From Serinus canaria (lineage: Eukaryota > Chordata > Aves > Passeriformes > Fringillidae), in the NCBI RefSeq assembly GCF_022539315.1, contig NC_066317.1:41510435-41574434 (forward strand): DNA of 64,000 nt, read 5' to 3'. Made by a program: the position numbers and the translations under genes. Below the pieces are notes generated by a model that saw only the letters and a list, made by a program, of their open reading frames with translations, had not been told where the DNA came from and made no database searches. Shown here piece after piece: positions 1 to 13,655 of this stretch. Numbering within the stretch: the first letter of the stretch is position 1; each line of letters starts with the position of its first letter.

Positions 1-2600
1 TTTCAGGTTTGAAAAATGATTAGTAATGTGAACTCCTTCTGATTGTTTAATGGTGATTTATGAATTTCCTAATTACTTAATTACTTAGTTTCTTAGGCAG
101 ATTTCTTACATATATTGGGGAGAAGGCAAAGCTTTACTTCAACATTTCAAAGAAGAAAGGGTTCCATGGTTTTTTTAGCTTGTAATAGAAATCCATTAAA
201 TACTAGAAGACAGAACAACATACAATTTTGATCTAGGAGATGCAGCCATCTATAAGATATAGCAATATGTAAATATCTACTCTTACAAGTATGACACAGA
301 AAACTGAAAAATATGTACATAAGTTCATTCATCAAAATATCAAAGAAGTATTGCAGCTCCTGTCTGCCTTTTCTGTGCAAGTGGGTTCTGGGACCTCACA
401 AAAAAGCAGGAAAACCTCAAGAGTTTTCATGATGATTGAACAACCCTCATTCCCAACCAGACCTGAGGCTCAGTCTGCTTCCCAGTCTCAGAAGGAGAGG
501 AGGGCTATCATTTTTCACAGGTAAGGGAGGCACATTTAGGTTAAGTCAGGCTGAGGCTCTTTAAGTGAGGACCCAGGAGACACAGAGAGACCATCTTCAT
601 TTAGCTGAAACAAAACAAAGGTCTTAATTGTAGAAAAATCCAGTAGTGTATGAGAAGTCAGAGCCCAAGGGAATTGAGAGAAGCAATAATGAGAAATGAA
701 AGCCATACCCTGAGCTGAAGGTCTTGTTTATTTTTGTGACACCTGCCTGAACCAACCAAGAGTTACTTGACTGCACTGATAATTGTTGAAGTAAAAAGAT
801 CACATATGTATTGGTTTTGTTATCAAAAGTCACAATTACTGATTTCAACCTATTTCTGTGCTCTGCTGCCCACAAAGTCTTTGTGGGTGTAGGCTGACAC
901 AAGGGATCCAGCTATGCAGCAGATACCGGCTGTTAAATTGCAATTTAAATGCTGTTCCTGTGTGCAAATTAACAAACGTGAGATTTCTGTAATAAATCCT
1001 CTTTCAAGCATTCCTATGAATTAGCCTGCTTAATTCAGTGCAGATATCTTTAAAACTCTATTTGAAATACAAACCAGTCCTAATTAGCTTTATTCACATT
1101 ATAACAGAGCCAGAAGTCTGAAGCAATTGAACAGACTAAAAAGGGAGCTATTTAATTTATAATAGGTGCTATAAGGTAATCTGGACTTCCCTCAGGATTC
1201 CTTTTTGGCTTTGTAATCATGAAGTGACCCTAAGTGGCTGTTATATTCAAGAGCAGGCTGGAGAACTGCTGCAATATCTGCATGTTTCCAGGGGAATTCT
1301 TTGTGGGTGGGCAGATCAAATGCTTCACAGCTAAAGCTCAACACCTGCAAATCTTGGCAATTTGGATCCATGTCAGCTTGAAGGGAGGAGGGGGAAAATG
1401 CCTCTTGACACAGTCATCAAAAGTGCTGCTAAGAAAATAGTCTCTTGTGAAAGTGTACTGTGATTGAGGTTTACTTAGCAGTGGAATCTTAAGAGTTCTC
1501 AGTTATGTTCTTGGGACGATCAAGAAACAGAAATGGCTAAAAAAGAATTACCTGGATATTTTAGGACAAACTTGTAGTGTGAGAATTACATGCTCTCATC
1601 TAGTAAGGTTATCTTTTAAAAACAGTATGATTTCTACAGCTTTTTTATGCTTCACTGGAAAAAAAAGTGTTTGAAGGGTTTTTCTAAATAACTAAAATTC
1701 AGTGAAATAATAGACAAAGTGACCAGTTTAATTGAATCCAACTCTGTTTTGCTGACTCAGTGTCTTGTTCACCAAAGAAAATGGAAATTAATAGTAACTG
1801 AAATTTGTTTTCAGGAAAGCAGAATCCCTGGAAGTCTTTCCATTCCATAATCATTGATATTTTCAGAAGGTGATTGCATACAGAACAACAAAAATGAGAG
1901 AAAAAAAAAGATTCAAGTGTCTGAAATTTTATTTTCTCTTCTTTTAAATGATGATTGTAGAGCAAAGTCTTATATGATCATAAAGTGTTTGATGTATTAA
2001 AGCCAACAGGAATCCAAAAAGACCTGACATTTCTGATGCTATTTTTGAGAGGGGTGACACTACTGAGATGAGTGGTTTCACTGCCTGAACATCTTCTTAG
2101 AGCAATGTACTCTAAATGTTGTCAGCAAAGATAAATGCCTTAGGCATGCCAGGGCTTTCAATTTGTACTTATTATCACTCTTTGTTTCATGGATGATTAG
2201 GTGCTACAAAAGTGCCTGTTATCTTTATCCCAGTGATCCCAAACAATATGGAATAACCTTGCTGATTCTGTAGGTAACAATTGATATTTAGTACAGATTA
2301 CTCTGCTGCAATTACTACTGCAATAAAATTATTATAATTTTATAAAGAAGAATAAAGACAATCAATATAAGAAAACTGGTAATGAATAGAAACAGCTGAT
2401 GTTATAAGTGTGATTAAGATGGCAGTTTAATCCTCAGCAAATGAAATGCTTTAAAGAAAGCAAAATGGCACCTGCAAAAGTGCAAATGCTTTCTACAACT
2501 CATAAAAGTCTAGTTAAATTTAAAAGGCCAAATTTTCATCCTTCTTCTTTTTTTCAGATTCAAGACAAGAAAAAAGTCATGGATTTGTCTAAAACATCAC
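1..2600. other. Non-coding DNA, no gene seen
   Basis: No open frame here has a recognisable domain, splice context or convincing codon structure; all are under 100 codons. The sequence is AT-rich and CpG-poor, with no simple repeat of note. The only part that stands out is about 905-1180, which is described as a separate entry. Intron and intergenic DNA cannot be told apart from the sequence alone. Confidence 0.6.
905..1180. promoter_or_regulatory. Candidate conserved non-coding element (homeodomain-site rich)
   Basis: This segment is dense in AT-rich homeodomain-type cores, including TAATTAG at 1081-1087, a TTAATT core near 1030 and palindromic ATTGCAATTTAAAT near 940. It has no simple repeat, no transposon similarity I recognise and no coding frame. 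Its mixed, high-complexity AT-rich texture is typical of vertebrate enhancer-type conserved elements. That reading is an inference from composition and motifs only; conservation itself cannot be seen in one genome. Confidence 0.25.
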
Positions 2601-5600
2601 ACTCTTAGCCTGTATCTCCCCCATCTCTTGCTTTTAAAATATTTTTTCTATCTTGGTTTGATATTGGTTTGGGGGTGGGGGGGGGAATGTTGTTTCTTTG
2701 TTTTGTTATTTTAATGATACTTTGGAAGGACCATATTTTTGCAGTAAGCTTTTGTTCAGGAAACCATTTCCAAAATTCAAGGTGAAAGCCTGGAAGAGAT
2801 GGTATGATTGAGTCGAGCCTGGGTTTGGATTTCTCTTCCAGCTCTAGCTGTCGCTGAACAGAGACGGTGTTTTGGTTTCTGCCATAATCTGGGCAGGGGC
2901 AGGAGGCAGAAGGCTGATTCCAAAATCTCTGCTGAACATACAAGAAGTTTTGAACCAGATCTGCCTATTCCTGTCATTTAAAAGTTTATATTACCTCATA
3001 ATTTTAATGTTTACCCCGATGGGAAGAGGGAAATATTTTAAAATATAAGTAATAAAGAATGGGGAAAATACATTTCCTGATCATCTGTGGCTCTAATGCT
3101 ACTTGTGGTTGTAAGGTCAGAACAACAGTGCTGTCCCTTCCCATCCTCACAGCCATCAGCCATTTTAAGTGCTTTCCTGTGCTGAATTTTATGGGTGTTA
3201 AAGATCTTCATGTTCCTTTCACTTCATCCGGAGTTAGGAGCATTTGCTGACTTCCCAAATATTGGAGCTGAAATGAAAAATTCCACTCCACTCTTTACTG
3301 CCTAGTAGTATTCAGTGCCAACACAAAGGTTGGTAAAATACCAGGGGGTGCACATGAAGTCAGTTTTAAGTGTTATGAAGGTTCTCAAATCCAAACAGAT
3401 TTTCTTGTAACACTGGAATGTATGGGTTGGATGCTTCTAGACACAGGAAGTTAATTGATATGGATATAATTAAAGGTTAAATTCCAAGCCACTGGAACTT
3501 TTGTTTATCATAAATGCAAAGTGTTCCTGACTTTTTAAACATTGTTTTTAAAGTTTTTAATATTCCCAAACTTCTTCTGCATTTGAGATTTTCCCAAGTA
3601 TTAAATTTTAAATTTTAGAAGCTTCCTATTTGAGCCATATATATAAAAACTGTTCAATTCAGTCAGTCGTAAAAGTGACTTAACAAGGCACTGTTCTCTG
3701 TAGGCTTAGCAATATAAATGTTGTGTAAGCTGAGGAATTAATCTGGGCAAGAATCTGCTCAACAAAAGTACATTGAGTAGACACAGAATTTTCAAGCATT
3801 AGTGCCTGAGGATCTATCTCACTTTTAGCTAATCTAAAGCTTGACATAATGAAGGCCAAGTTTTACACTTGCATGTACCACAGGGAAACGGGATTAAGGT
3901 ATTAATACAAGAAAATAGCTAATTTGTCTTGTAAACTGTTTCATCAGGGACCACAAAGACAAATTCTCCAAGTGTCTGCTTATTTAATATTTAGTCATTG
4001 ATCTTGTTCCAATCCATAAATTCACAGAATGGATAATTTAAAAATCCTACTCCAGCCCAGTGAACTTCTCTGTTACTCTCCAATATATAGTTGCCAGAAC
4101 ATCTATTTTGGTCCTCATTTACAGTTGTCCATTATGACTTCAAGACACTAAGAAAAAACAGCTGGTATCCATGCCATTTGTTCAAGTATTATCTCAACTA
4201 TCATGTCAGTACTTTGACAAGTGATGGGAGCAGATATATTGCTGGGCCTGACAAAAATATGGCAACACTCATGCACTGTTTGTTGGCTCTCATCTTTGTG
4301 ACCTTTAAAAGCACCTGAAGCAGTGAGGTAGCTAAGCCCACTTGAAAGCTGATATATTCTACTGGCCTTCTTCACCCTTCCACTCCATGTGTGTCAGCTC
4401 TGTGGAGGAATCAATAACTAAGAAACATCTGAAAGATAGGGAGCATATGCAAATATGGGATGGCGAAAAAATAAATGTAGACAGGAGAAAAAGGAAAGGA
4501 CTGGAAGTTTTTGCTAGGTTAGTGCACAGTGGTAATATAGAAAACATACTATGACTTACTTTAATGTATGGTTATTTCTTTCATTTTGTGATATTACTTG
4601 TCTTACTGTCCTCAAGTTATATTTCTCAAGCTCAAATTTAAATACACTTTGTGTGTTTGGAGAAAAGAAGTGTAAACAGCTTGAGGCAGAAAATATTTAT
4701 TAACAGTAGATTTTACATTCAGTTTTCTCTTTTTCAGCATAATCATCATTTGTTTTTACTCTACTCTTTGGCTATTTTTTAAAGCTACCTCTTTATCCTT
4801 ATTTCCTATCATATTTGTTTTTCAAGATATATCTGATCTCCAATAAAGGTACCTAGAAATCTCTGTGTCCAGAAGTACACTATCTCAGAAGAAATATTGG
4901 TTTTATCTTTTGTTTTCATACAAATCCTTTTACAGTTTTGCATGCCAAGGGGAGGATTCCCCCTTTGTCTTTAAAATTTGTTGTAAAATTTAACCCAATC
5001 ATCACATACTGACTGTAGGTGTTAAAAAACAGAAAAGGTGTAAACTCAAACCAATTTAGCAAGGCACAGGTCAGAATTGCGGCAGGGTTTCACCTTGGAA
5101 TCACAGCTAAGTACATTACATGTACCATCACAAGCTGTTCAGGCATCCTTGACTTTACAGGATGTTCTTGTGCAGCAGCTGCTGAAAACTTGTAAGCTTA
5201 GCTTCTCATGCCCTTATCCAAACTCTTCAATACCACAGAGATAGGTGACACCATTGCATCAAAGAGAAATGTACTGAAGTGTAATGGAGTGGAAATTCAC
5301 TCCAGCAGGTTTAAGTCCAAGTGTCAGATTGTCTGAAGATGTGTTTCAGGACTCAGCTTCGCTAAGTGTTTATCTAGTGACAATGTTGCTAAGGATACAG
5401 CCATCCTCTCTGCTTATTGCCTCAGCCACTGAATACTGTCTTATTCTTTCAGAAGGTTTCTACAGAAAATTTGACTGGTTAATGAAACCTGAAAGTTGGT
5501 TGTCATAATTAAGTTACAGCAATTGTGTATGTTATTTCAGTGGAACGCAGCCCTCCTTAGATCAGGGAGTGAGATACAACTGATTTTCAGCATCTGATTT

Positions 5601-8600
5601 AATAGAACTGCTACTTTCTTTTTTTGTTGTTGTCATTACATGTGTTAAATCAATATTTCAAGGTGGTTAGTGCTCTTTCCTGGGACATCTTTTGTGATTG
5701 TCTGTGATTGTCAAAGCTACAGTAATCACTGTAACCGAACACAGTTAATAATTTGTTAAGGTTAGAGTTGTAGCCCTCACTGAAAATTGGTTTGAATCCC
5801 AAATCTAATGTCATAAAAATTCCATTTCATACTAAACTGAGTGACATATTGAGAAAAAACTCCATTTCATTGATCTTCTACACACTGATGTAGGATGTGA
5901 CTTTCCATTCCAGTCTATTTAGAATGAGATAACAACCCATTCCATACACACAGTCCAAAACCATCTTCAGTTTGGACTGTAAATTTATAAATGACAGTTC
6001 CACAAATTAGACTTGAAAGGAAAAGCTGAGCAGAGGGTTTTAGAACTTGCAAGCAAAATTCAGGACAATTTGTACAGGAAAGAGCCTGGTTGCTATGTTA
6101 TAACTGCATAAATCCCAGAGATGTCTATGACCAAAATGAATGACAATAATCCTGCCATCTTCTCACTTTTCAATCTTTTTTTGGTCTCTGATGATTAATT
6201 GCTGCCCCACACCAAGTAAAGTATCCATCTATTTGTAAAAATCAGAACTTTCTAAGGCAAAAATATTTTTGGAAGCTATTGTAAACAACTGCTGGAAAAA
6301 TTCCTCCACAGAACTCAGAGCTAAGTTTGAAATGGATAAGGCTGAATTTTTCTGTCTAAATATTTTCTCATTCCACAGTTAAATTACCAACTGTAGCCTT
6401 GATCATGTGAAAACATTTGACATTGTTTAACTTGTGTACAAATGCATGCAGGACTCATCTGACTCCAAACATTTTCATTTCAACAGGCTCACCAAAATAC
6501 ACCTGTATTCATGGTCCTGAGACACTTGCCACTACATTTCCTTGATCAAATTAAGGGACTGGATTCCACATTAGTTCTTTTAAAGGAAAGTGTTCCACTG
6601 ACCCTAAGTCTTTGTGTTTGCTATTTTATATTCTACTCATTCCAATCCTTCTCTATTGAAGTACCATCTGTTTGCTTACACTTGGCCTTCATCAATACAT
6701 ATCTTACTTTTAAGGCTTTAGTTTAGTCTTGCTAAAGACTCAGATGTATTTTGGACAGAGTCTTGATGTCCCTGGCCAAATCTCTTCTACTCCAATTTAT
6801 TGCCCACAACCAGGCTGATTCTAGCTTGCATCTGCATTTATTCCTTGTTCCAGATATGTTCCTAGTCAGAACTTGTTTCTCACCACACTGTGACACACAG
6901 TCTTGGCCTTCAGAATCAGATCTTTCTTTTCAGGCATCTCTCTCCCATTTCTCAGATTTCCAGGAGAAACTTTTTCTCTCCTCCACAAAAATTGCATTTC
7001 TTCTCCTCTGTCCTCTTTGTTCCTGTTCTCTCCACTACTCTACTTAAACTCATGACTTCTTTAATCTTTTCTTTAAAGGTTTTATATGTTACTACTGATT
7101 TTTTTTTAATAAGCAAAAAATTTAGGATTTAAAAAAAAGAAATTTCCCAAGCTCCAATTCGGTCCAGTAAAGTCAGTCAAAAATCAAATATTTTTTTCAT
7201 ATTTTGAACCTTAGAGAGTGCATATTAAAGGCAGACACTTGGGTAACTTTATTTGGAGTCATGTCAGTGATCTAGTGTAGGGGATTTTTCCAGTGTTCCA
7301 ATCTGAACAGATCTTTACAATTTTAAGAGAAAAATAAGCAAAAAACCAAAATCAAATGCACATGCAAAAAAAATGATAATATAAAGTCCAAGAAATATTT
7401 CCAAGTAATATTCTCTCTGCTAAAAATTCTTGAGGATTTTGGCTAATCTACAGTTTTTCAAGGTAGAAGGTTATATGTATTCTTCTGTCTTAAAAAAAAA
7501 ACCACCACCTTTTACTTATTTTCTACACATTTAAGGTTGAAGGTTTATTGTAGCTAAAATCTGAATTTACAGATGTAAATCTTTCTTATAAACACATATT
7601 GTAGTTTTTAAAAATAATGGTAAAAATACATCGATTTTGAAAAAAACCCTCATTTTTAGGATCTGTGACTGATTTGTTATTGGGAAGCATTTCCTCCTCT
7701 GTCTGCTTCTGAAGCTGAACTAGAGGAATGGTCAAGTTACAGTTATGTTAAGATGCTTTTTAAAGATATAGACCTTTCAATAGGATTACGCAGTGTGGCC
7801 CCTTTGCCAGCATTTAGATTTTGATTAACAAACATAATACCTTTCATTCAAGTGAAGCAGGCATAAAAGATCTTCTGTATATATTTAATCTGCTTACTGT
7901 TATCAGGCATGCAAGCCTATCAGAAATAAACACATCTATTTTATATATTCCCTTAAGAAAGTTTGCTGCCATTTCATAAAAAAAGATTCTTTCATTTTTT
8001 TCTCTGCTTTTCTTTTCTTTGAGTCATATCACTGCTGAGAGTGGGTGCTATCAATTTCCCAACAATCTAAGCACAGTACTTTAACTAGAGAAGAATCAGT
8101 AGCATCTGCCAAAGTTCTCTTTCAAAAGGAAAACAGATTTAAACAAACAAGAATATAATTTCAGAATATGAAATTATTTTGTTTTCTGTTTCCTGATATC
8201 TTTCCTTTTAAAGAAGGATTTCAAAAGGATTCTTATCATGACCAACATGTTTGAAAGCATAAAATCCTGTTACCTTCTAAAAATAATTTGATATACAGAA
8301 GCAACTTCTGTGACAGCTGGAAGCTTCTCTGTTGTTCATTTTTAAATGAATAATATCTTCTGTTAGGGTGAGATCATAGGAGATTTGTGTTGCATTGTTC
8401 ATTCAACTTTTTAAGAGTATTGGGAAAAGGCTACACAGTAATTAAATTATCACTGCATATTGTTATCTATTTAGACAGCCAATCTTAACATCCACCTGAG
8501 CATACACCCATTTCTCTCTTGATTGCTTCATATTTTCAGACACTTTCCCTTCTTTGCTCCAATATGCAGAAGAACCACATCCAACACTTAGAAAAGTGAA

Positions 8601-11600
8601 ACTCGTTGTGCTACCTAATGCCACAGAATTGTGGCAATTGGCATGGAGAGTAAAAAAAGAAAATCATCAGTATTTAAATCTATCTATACTTACAGTTTCA
8701 CATAAGCAAACGGAAAGAATTTTTCCTTTAAATTAACTTAGCACTAAAGCTTCTAAAATAGGGACATTTGTGTCAAGAAGATTGAAGGACATGTTGGAAG
8801 AATGACTCTTTCTAATGCCAGCTTGCATAGCCAAAAATCACATCTCACCATTTAAAACATTTCAAATCTTAAGAGCTTTTTTTGACAAATCCCAAATTTG
8901 GATTTTTTTCCAGACTGATTGTTTGTTGAATCAGAAAATATCTTGCCTTATTTTCAAATAATTGAAATCTCTTAAACTAGATATCCCTCATACCAACTGT
9001 TCAGCTTGATCTGTACTTTCATCTAAGATGCTTGCTCCTTCCAAGCTGTCACATTCTACTGCTTTAGTAACCCATGTGTTGATCCAGTTTTGATGAACAG
9101 TATTTCAATCCCAAATTTATCTTTTTTATCTCTACTGACATGGAGATAAAAATCTTTTGTATTCCCCTCTCAAGAAATGCTCAGTCTTTTCTTTCAATTA
9201 AAAAAATACCTTTGGTTTTATAACAAAATGTTGTTTCAATTGTGCTGTCAGGATGCTGTTTTGGGAAAAGGAGGAGTGGTCTCAGTGGGATCAAGAACTG
9301 AATCTGTAACTCAGACTGTGCATTGTTATATAAAACAAACAGGCACACCATGAATTATGTAGTTTCACATTTCTATCTTGGGAGTCTAATGGCGATGCAA
9401 ACCACTTGAGCTTCAGTTGTATGGCTTATGATGTCAGCAGAACACCTCAGTGGAATTCTAATCTCGTGATTCCCAACTGCCCACTATACAAAAAGCGTCC
9501 AGACAGAAGAATCAGAAAAGGAGATGATATTTCATTTTGTCATCTATCTTAGGAATATGAAATGCACTACATTACAGCACTGAGCCTCTTCTTTCAGAAT
9601 GGTATCCTAGAACAAGAAAATCTATGGATTTTTTGCTCAGGTAAAGATTAATTTTGCTTTGAACATACACATTAATATGAAATACATCCATAGGTATTTC
9701 AAATAGCAAAATAAATGTGGTGTTTTTAACAAAATATCCTGAGCAGAAGGATCTAAATACTTAGGAAGACATTATGACTTCAACAAATACGTTTGAATAC
9801 TAACATATTACTCAGCTTCCCAATGTCACACACATCAAAGAGAAGATTTATCTCAAAGGATGGCTGATGCTTTTTGTCATCTGGGGAAGTTGTTCTGCCT
9901 AAGAGCATTGGTAGAGAAATTTGCTCTAGCAAAAGCACAATAGTTCTGACACAAGGACCTAGGGGACCCTTCTTGACTTCAATACATTTTTTAATTTATT
10001 CCCAGAAAAATAGAGATTGACAAAGCCCTAAATGATTTTTTTTTTCACAGACAGCATGGTGAACATAAGGGGAAATGTAAGGATTTACCTTTTTCTTTTA
10101 ATATTTTTTGTTCCAGGGTGAAAATATTGCTTAAACTCTCCTTCCCATTTTGAGGGGGGAACTTCTTTTTTTATTGCTGTTTGTGCAACTCATCATTTTA
10201 ATGATAAGCCACATCCATTTAAGGAAAACTCTGATTGTCATTCACTGATATAACTCCATAAACTAAATAATTATTTATCAGTTTGATGAAGCATGAGGGG
10301 TTTATTCCTACTGTAAAAAGTCACTGAATCCACAGGAAGCTCAAGAGAAGCTGAATATGCTCAGTTCTGCACTCTCCTTCATAAGAAAAAGGTTCTATTG
10401 CCTACTGCTCTGTGCCTAACTGGGCACTATTAAATATCTCTTGGGTTCATTTGTTAGACTCTGCTTTCAGACCTGTCTAATAGGGTTTTGGTCTTTCTTC
10501 ATTATTCATCTCTAATCAGCTTTTCCCCCTTCCCACAGATATCTGTGGCTAAATCTCCAGACAGAAACAAACAGCTGGCAAATTGCGGACAGTCTTTGAA
10601 TTTAAGCAGATTTAGTAGGGTTTCAGTGAATGTTTATAGGGCTTAAGCTAATTGGAAATAAGATTTACAGTGCTTCTTTTAACCAATGCCATTCTATACT
10701 TAGAAAGAGAATTACTGGTATATCTTAAAACAGTAATCTAATTTACTCATGAGTATAACTTCCTTGAGTACAGACACTGCCACTGCCAATTTAAGGCAAC
10801 ACACCAGATTTAGTTTTAACTTCTACAGTGTGGGAAGAATTAAAAGTTCATTATCTGCAGTTACACCAGATACAGACAAATAGGAAAGTCTCACTTGACA
10901 CATCAGGATCAATTAGAATCAAATGGGAGTTCTTTCAAAGGAAAGTCTAGAGTCTTCAAACAAAAGGTAATGATTCTTAGAGTTGTTCTTTTCTAAGGAA
11001 ATTTAGTGCCTAAATGCCTCAAAATAAGGCTTGCTTACGTTCATGGTAACCATTTGGCAATAATACAAAATATTGTCTATGCTAATTTGACAAGACGAGA
11101 AAAAAGGAAAAAAATCACTCCTAGAAAGTAATTCCCAAATCTCCCATCACTTATTTTATGTCCTGTCTTAAGGATATTCCCACAAACCTCTGCATCATTT
11201 AGTAGGCTGGATAGAACAATTGTCTATATAAGTATAAAGCCCTTCTTCCCTGGGAACTGAAATGGATTGTCATCCTGTTTATTAATTTAGTTCATTAACA
11301 ATTTAAAAGAGATCCTAATTTCTTCATGCTCAGGACTAAACAGGTGCATAATGTAGCTGTTGCATTCCAGCTGTCTTGCTGAGTCTTCATTTCTTTTTTA
11401 AAAAGTGAGATCTTTGAATAGTTCCTATATTCCCCTTACTCTTCTCACATATCCCTCACAAGGCTGTATTTCTAATATAAATTTCTCTACGGTATTTTGA
11501 ATTTGTTTTCAGTGGAAGGTAAATAAATAAGGCTGGGTCTATTTACTGCATGAATGTCACTTAGGAGCACAGCTGAAAATGGTTTATTTAGGTTAAATCT

Positions 11601-11689
11601 GACAGGTGAGTTTTTAAGGTTCTGCTAAAATCACCAACCAGCATGAAAACAGGTTAAAACTTATTTTGATTATGATAATTTTACCAATG
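2601..11689. other. Non-coding DNA, no gene seen; minor simple-sequence features
   Basis: No supported gene or transposon was found. Small features are a G-rich run at 2671-2685 (five G, T, nine G), a 10-bp perfect tandem duplication TGTGATTGTC at 5693-5702 and 5703-5712, and a pyrimidine-rich stretch around 6790-7060. The pyrimidine bias explains the overlapping open frames there. A(n) and T(n) runs of about 8-10 bases are scattered through the segment. The rest looks like unique intronic or intergenic sequence. Confidence 0.55.
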
Positions 11690-11900
11690 TAATTTCTGTT
11701 TTAAATGGCTGCTGATATTACAGCTATGCATGAATTTACTGCAGAAAATAAATAATAATAATTATAATAATTAAAAGAGCTGTCACCTGCAAACAGCTGC
11801 GACAAATTAGTCTTGCAGTTTTATCAGGGTTGATACATATCTGCCTGTGCCAGCTATGACACTGCTATTGCTGAAGATCCTCAGTAATTTTAACTTCTGA
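11690..11900. promoter_or_regulatory. Candidate conserved non-coding element with paired E-boxes
   Basis: A TAA/ATT-rich tract at 11745-11775 leads into two E-boxes five bases apart: CACCTG at 11784-11789 and CAGCTG at 11794-11799. High-complexity sequence with no repeat similarity follows. Paired E-boxes next to homeodomain-type AATTA cores are common in developmental enhancers bound by bHLH factors. Function is inferred; alignment to chicken and mammal genomes would decide. Confidence 0.25.
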
Positions 11901-12349
11901 TCCTGAGTCAAATTGTGGACTGAGCAGAGAGAGAAGAAAACATTTCCTCCTCCCCAGCTTCACCTTTAATCCAAAAACCATTTAGAAGATGCCCTTCTGA
12001 TTTTTACATATCCTAAGCCTTTCTGCCATAATTGTATCCTTTTCTGGTCCAGCTGCTACTCAGCATTACCAGGTTAACATTCCTTAGGGTTCTATCCCTT
12101 ACACCACTCTCATGAGTCTGAAACCCAGGAGGCAGCCAAAAGCAAATCCCCAAGCAGCCTGGGATTCATACACACGTAGCAGGTCTCAGAGCAGCTAATG
12201 AGGCTGTGTACTGTGCTGATTTGCTCCAGTGGTGCAGCTCTGCAGATGGATAAGCAACAGGCTGCTGCATTTCCTGTTAAGTTTTTCTGTTATTTTTTAA
12301 ATGTGTTTGTCTCTTCCCTGTTTGGAAAGGAGTGTTTCAGACTTAAAAG

Positions 12350-12640
12350 GAATATCAGCTTCAGACCAGTTTAAATAACATTTTCCCTAGAATAATATCT
12401 AATAGCATTTGAAAGATTGGCAAGCAGCTTTTAATCCGCTTTAGGAAATCACCCAACAAAGGAAAATAAACTATATGGTAAAATCACAGCGTTATTTCAT
12501 GCTTGAACTCTAAGAGCCTTTGTCATGCATCATTTTAAAAAGATAAAGTGTTGAATTAATTTTTAAAGTAAAAGACTGTTCTTTTGGTTGATTATAGGGA
12601 AATCAATGACCACACTGAATGCTCTAGTAATGGGTAAGAA
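12350..12640. promoter_or_regulatory. Candidate conserved non-coding element
   Basis: This is high-complexity AT-rich sequence with several homeodomain or MEF2-like cores (TTAATTTTTAAAG, TTTAAATAA) and an ATGCAT palindrome near 12527. It has no transposon similarity that I can recognise and no coding frame. The call rests on texture alone and is correspondingly weak. Confidence 0.2.
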
Positions 12641-13390
12641 TTATTTGTAATACTTCATTATGATTATTAGATGGTAGACAAACCTTTTAAAAACAGCAAC
12701 ATGTATTTAGATGACCTGATTTCAAAACTGTGGAACACATGCAGATTCCCTCTAATATATGTTCTTTTTATACTCACATAAACCCTTCCTGTCATGAGTA
12801 ACACATGGAAATCGTGCTTACTGGTTGCTAAGTACTATCCTTCATTATACCCTTTTTTATTCTTTTTCTTTTACTGTTTTTACATCTGAAACTGAGAATA
12901 GCTTGTCCCAATACCAGTGAACTGGAGCAGGTACTGGAGAGCAGAAATGAAAAAATATGTGTGGACTTGACTGAAGAAGAAATATGGGACTCTGTGGTTA
13001 CTCTGACCTTGCTCTTTATTCCCGTTCATTTGTATTCTGTGTATAAATACAGGGTGGTGACAACAAAAGAGAAAACTATGATTATTTCAATCAATATTTG
13101 GATTTCTGAAAGAGGCATTTAGATCCTCACATGACTTCATAAGAAATTGTAGTGGCATATACAATTTTAGCTATCTTACATATAGTTGTAGACTTGAATT
13201 TAACCTGTAAAAGTAGCAAGTAGTGATAATTCTGAGAGTAAAAAACAAAACAATCTACAAAGAGTTCTTTTTTTCTGTGGTCCAAAGCACGGTTACCTGG
13301 CTTAAACAAAACTCAAAACTAATACTTTATAGATTACACCTACATATTTGATATGCAGGTAGAGACTGCTAACCTGATAAAAGCTGTCCC

Positions 13391-13429
13391 TATTCAGGGA
13401 CATGCCTATGTAAGGTGTGTCCCTGAATA
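13391..13429. repeat. Perfect inverted repeat, 12-bp arms
   Basis: The left arm TATTCAGGGACA at 13391-13402 and its exact reverse complement at 13418-13429 flank a 15-base spacer. A second TGTCCC just upstream (13385-13390) can pair with the GGGACA of the left arm, so two alternative hairpins are possible. No transposon ends or target duplication were recognised. Confidence 0.85.
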
Positions 13430-13655
13430 CAAGTGAAGACACTTTTCAGATGTTTAGATTTTCCTTACTACAAAATATCACTGATTATCTGGCCTGATGC
13501 CCATATTTGACTCATCTTCACCCAAACCTTACTTGTTTCTATGCTTACATATGGAATTTGAAAAAAAGTAAAATGTCTTATTGATATGCTGTTAAATGGA
13601 ACAAGCTGTAAAATGAGGCATAAGAAAGATCTCAAGAGAAAAAGCATATGGGAAG

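Noticed and set aside
6751..7132. Two overlapping Phe/Leu/Ser-rich plus frames
   Set aside because: Produced by a pyrimidine-rich stretch; signal-peptide-like hydrophobicity is a composition effect.
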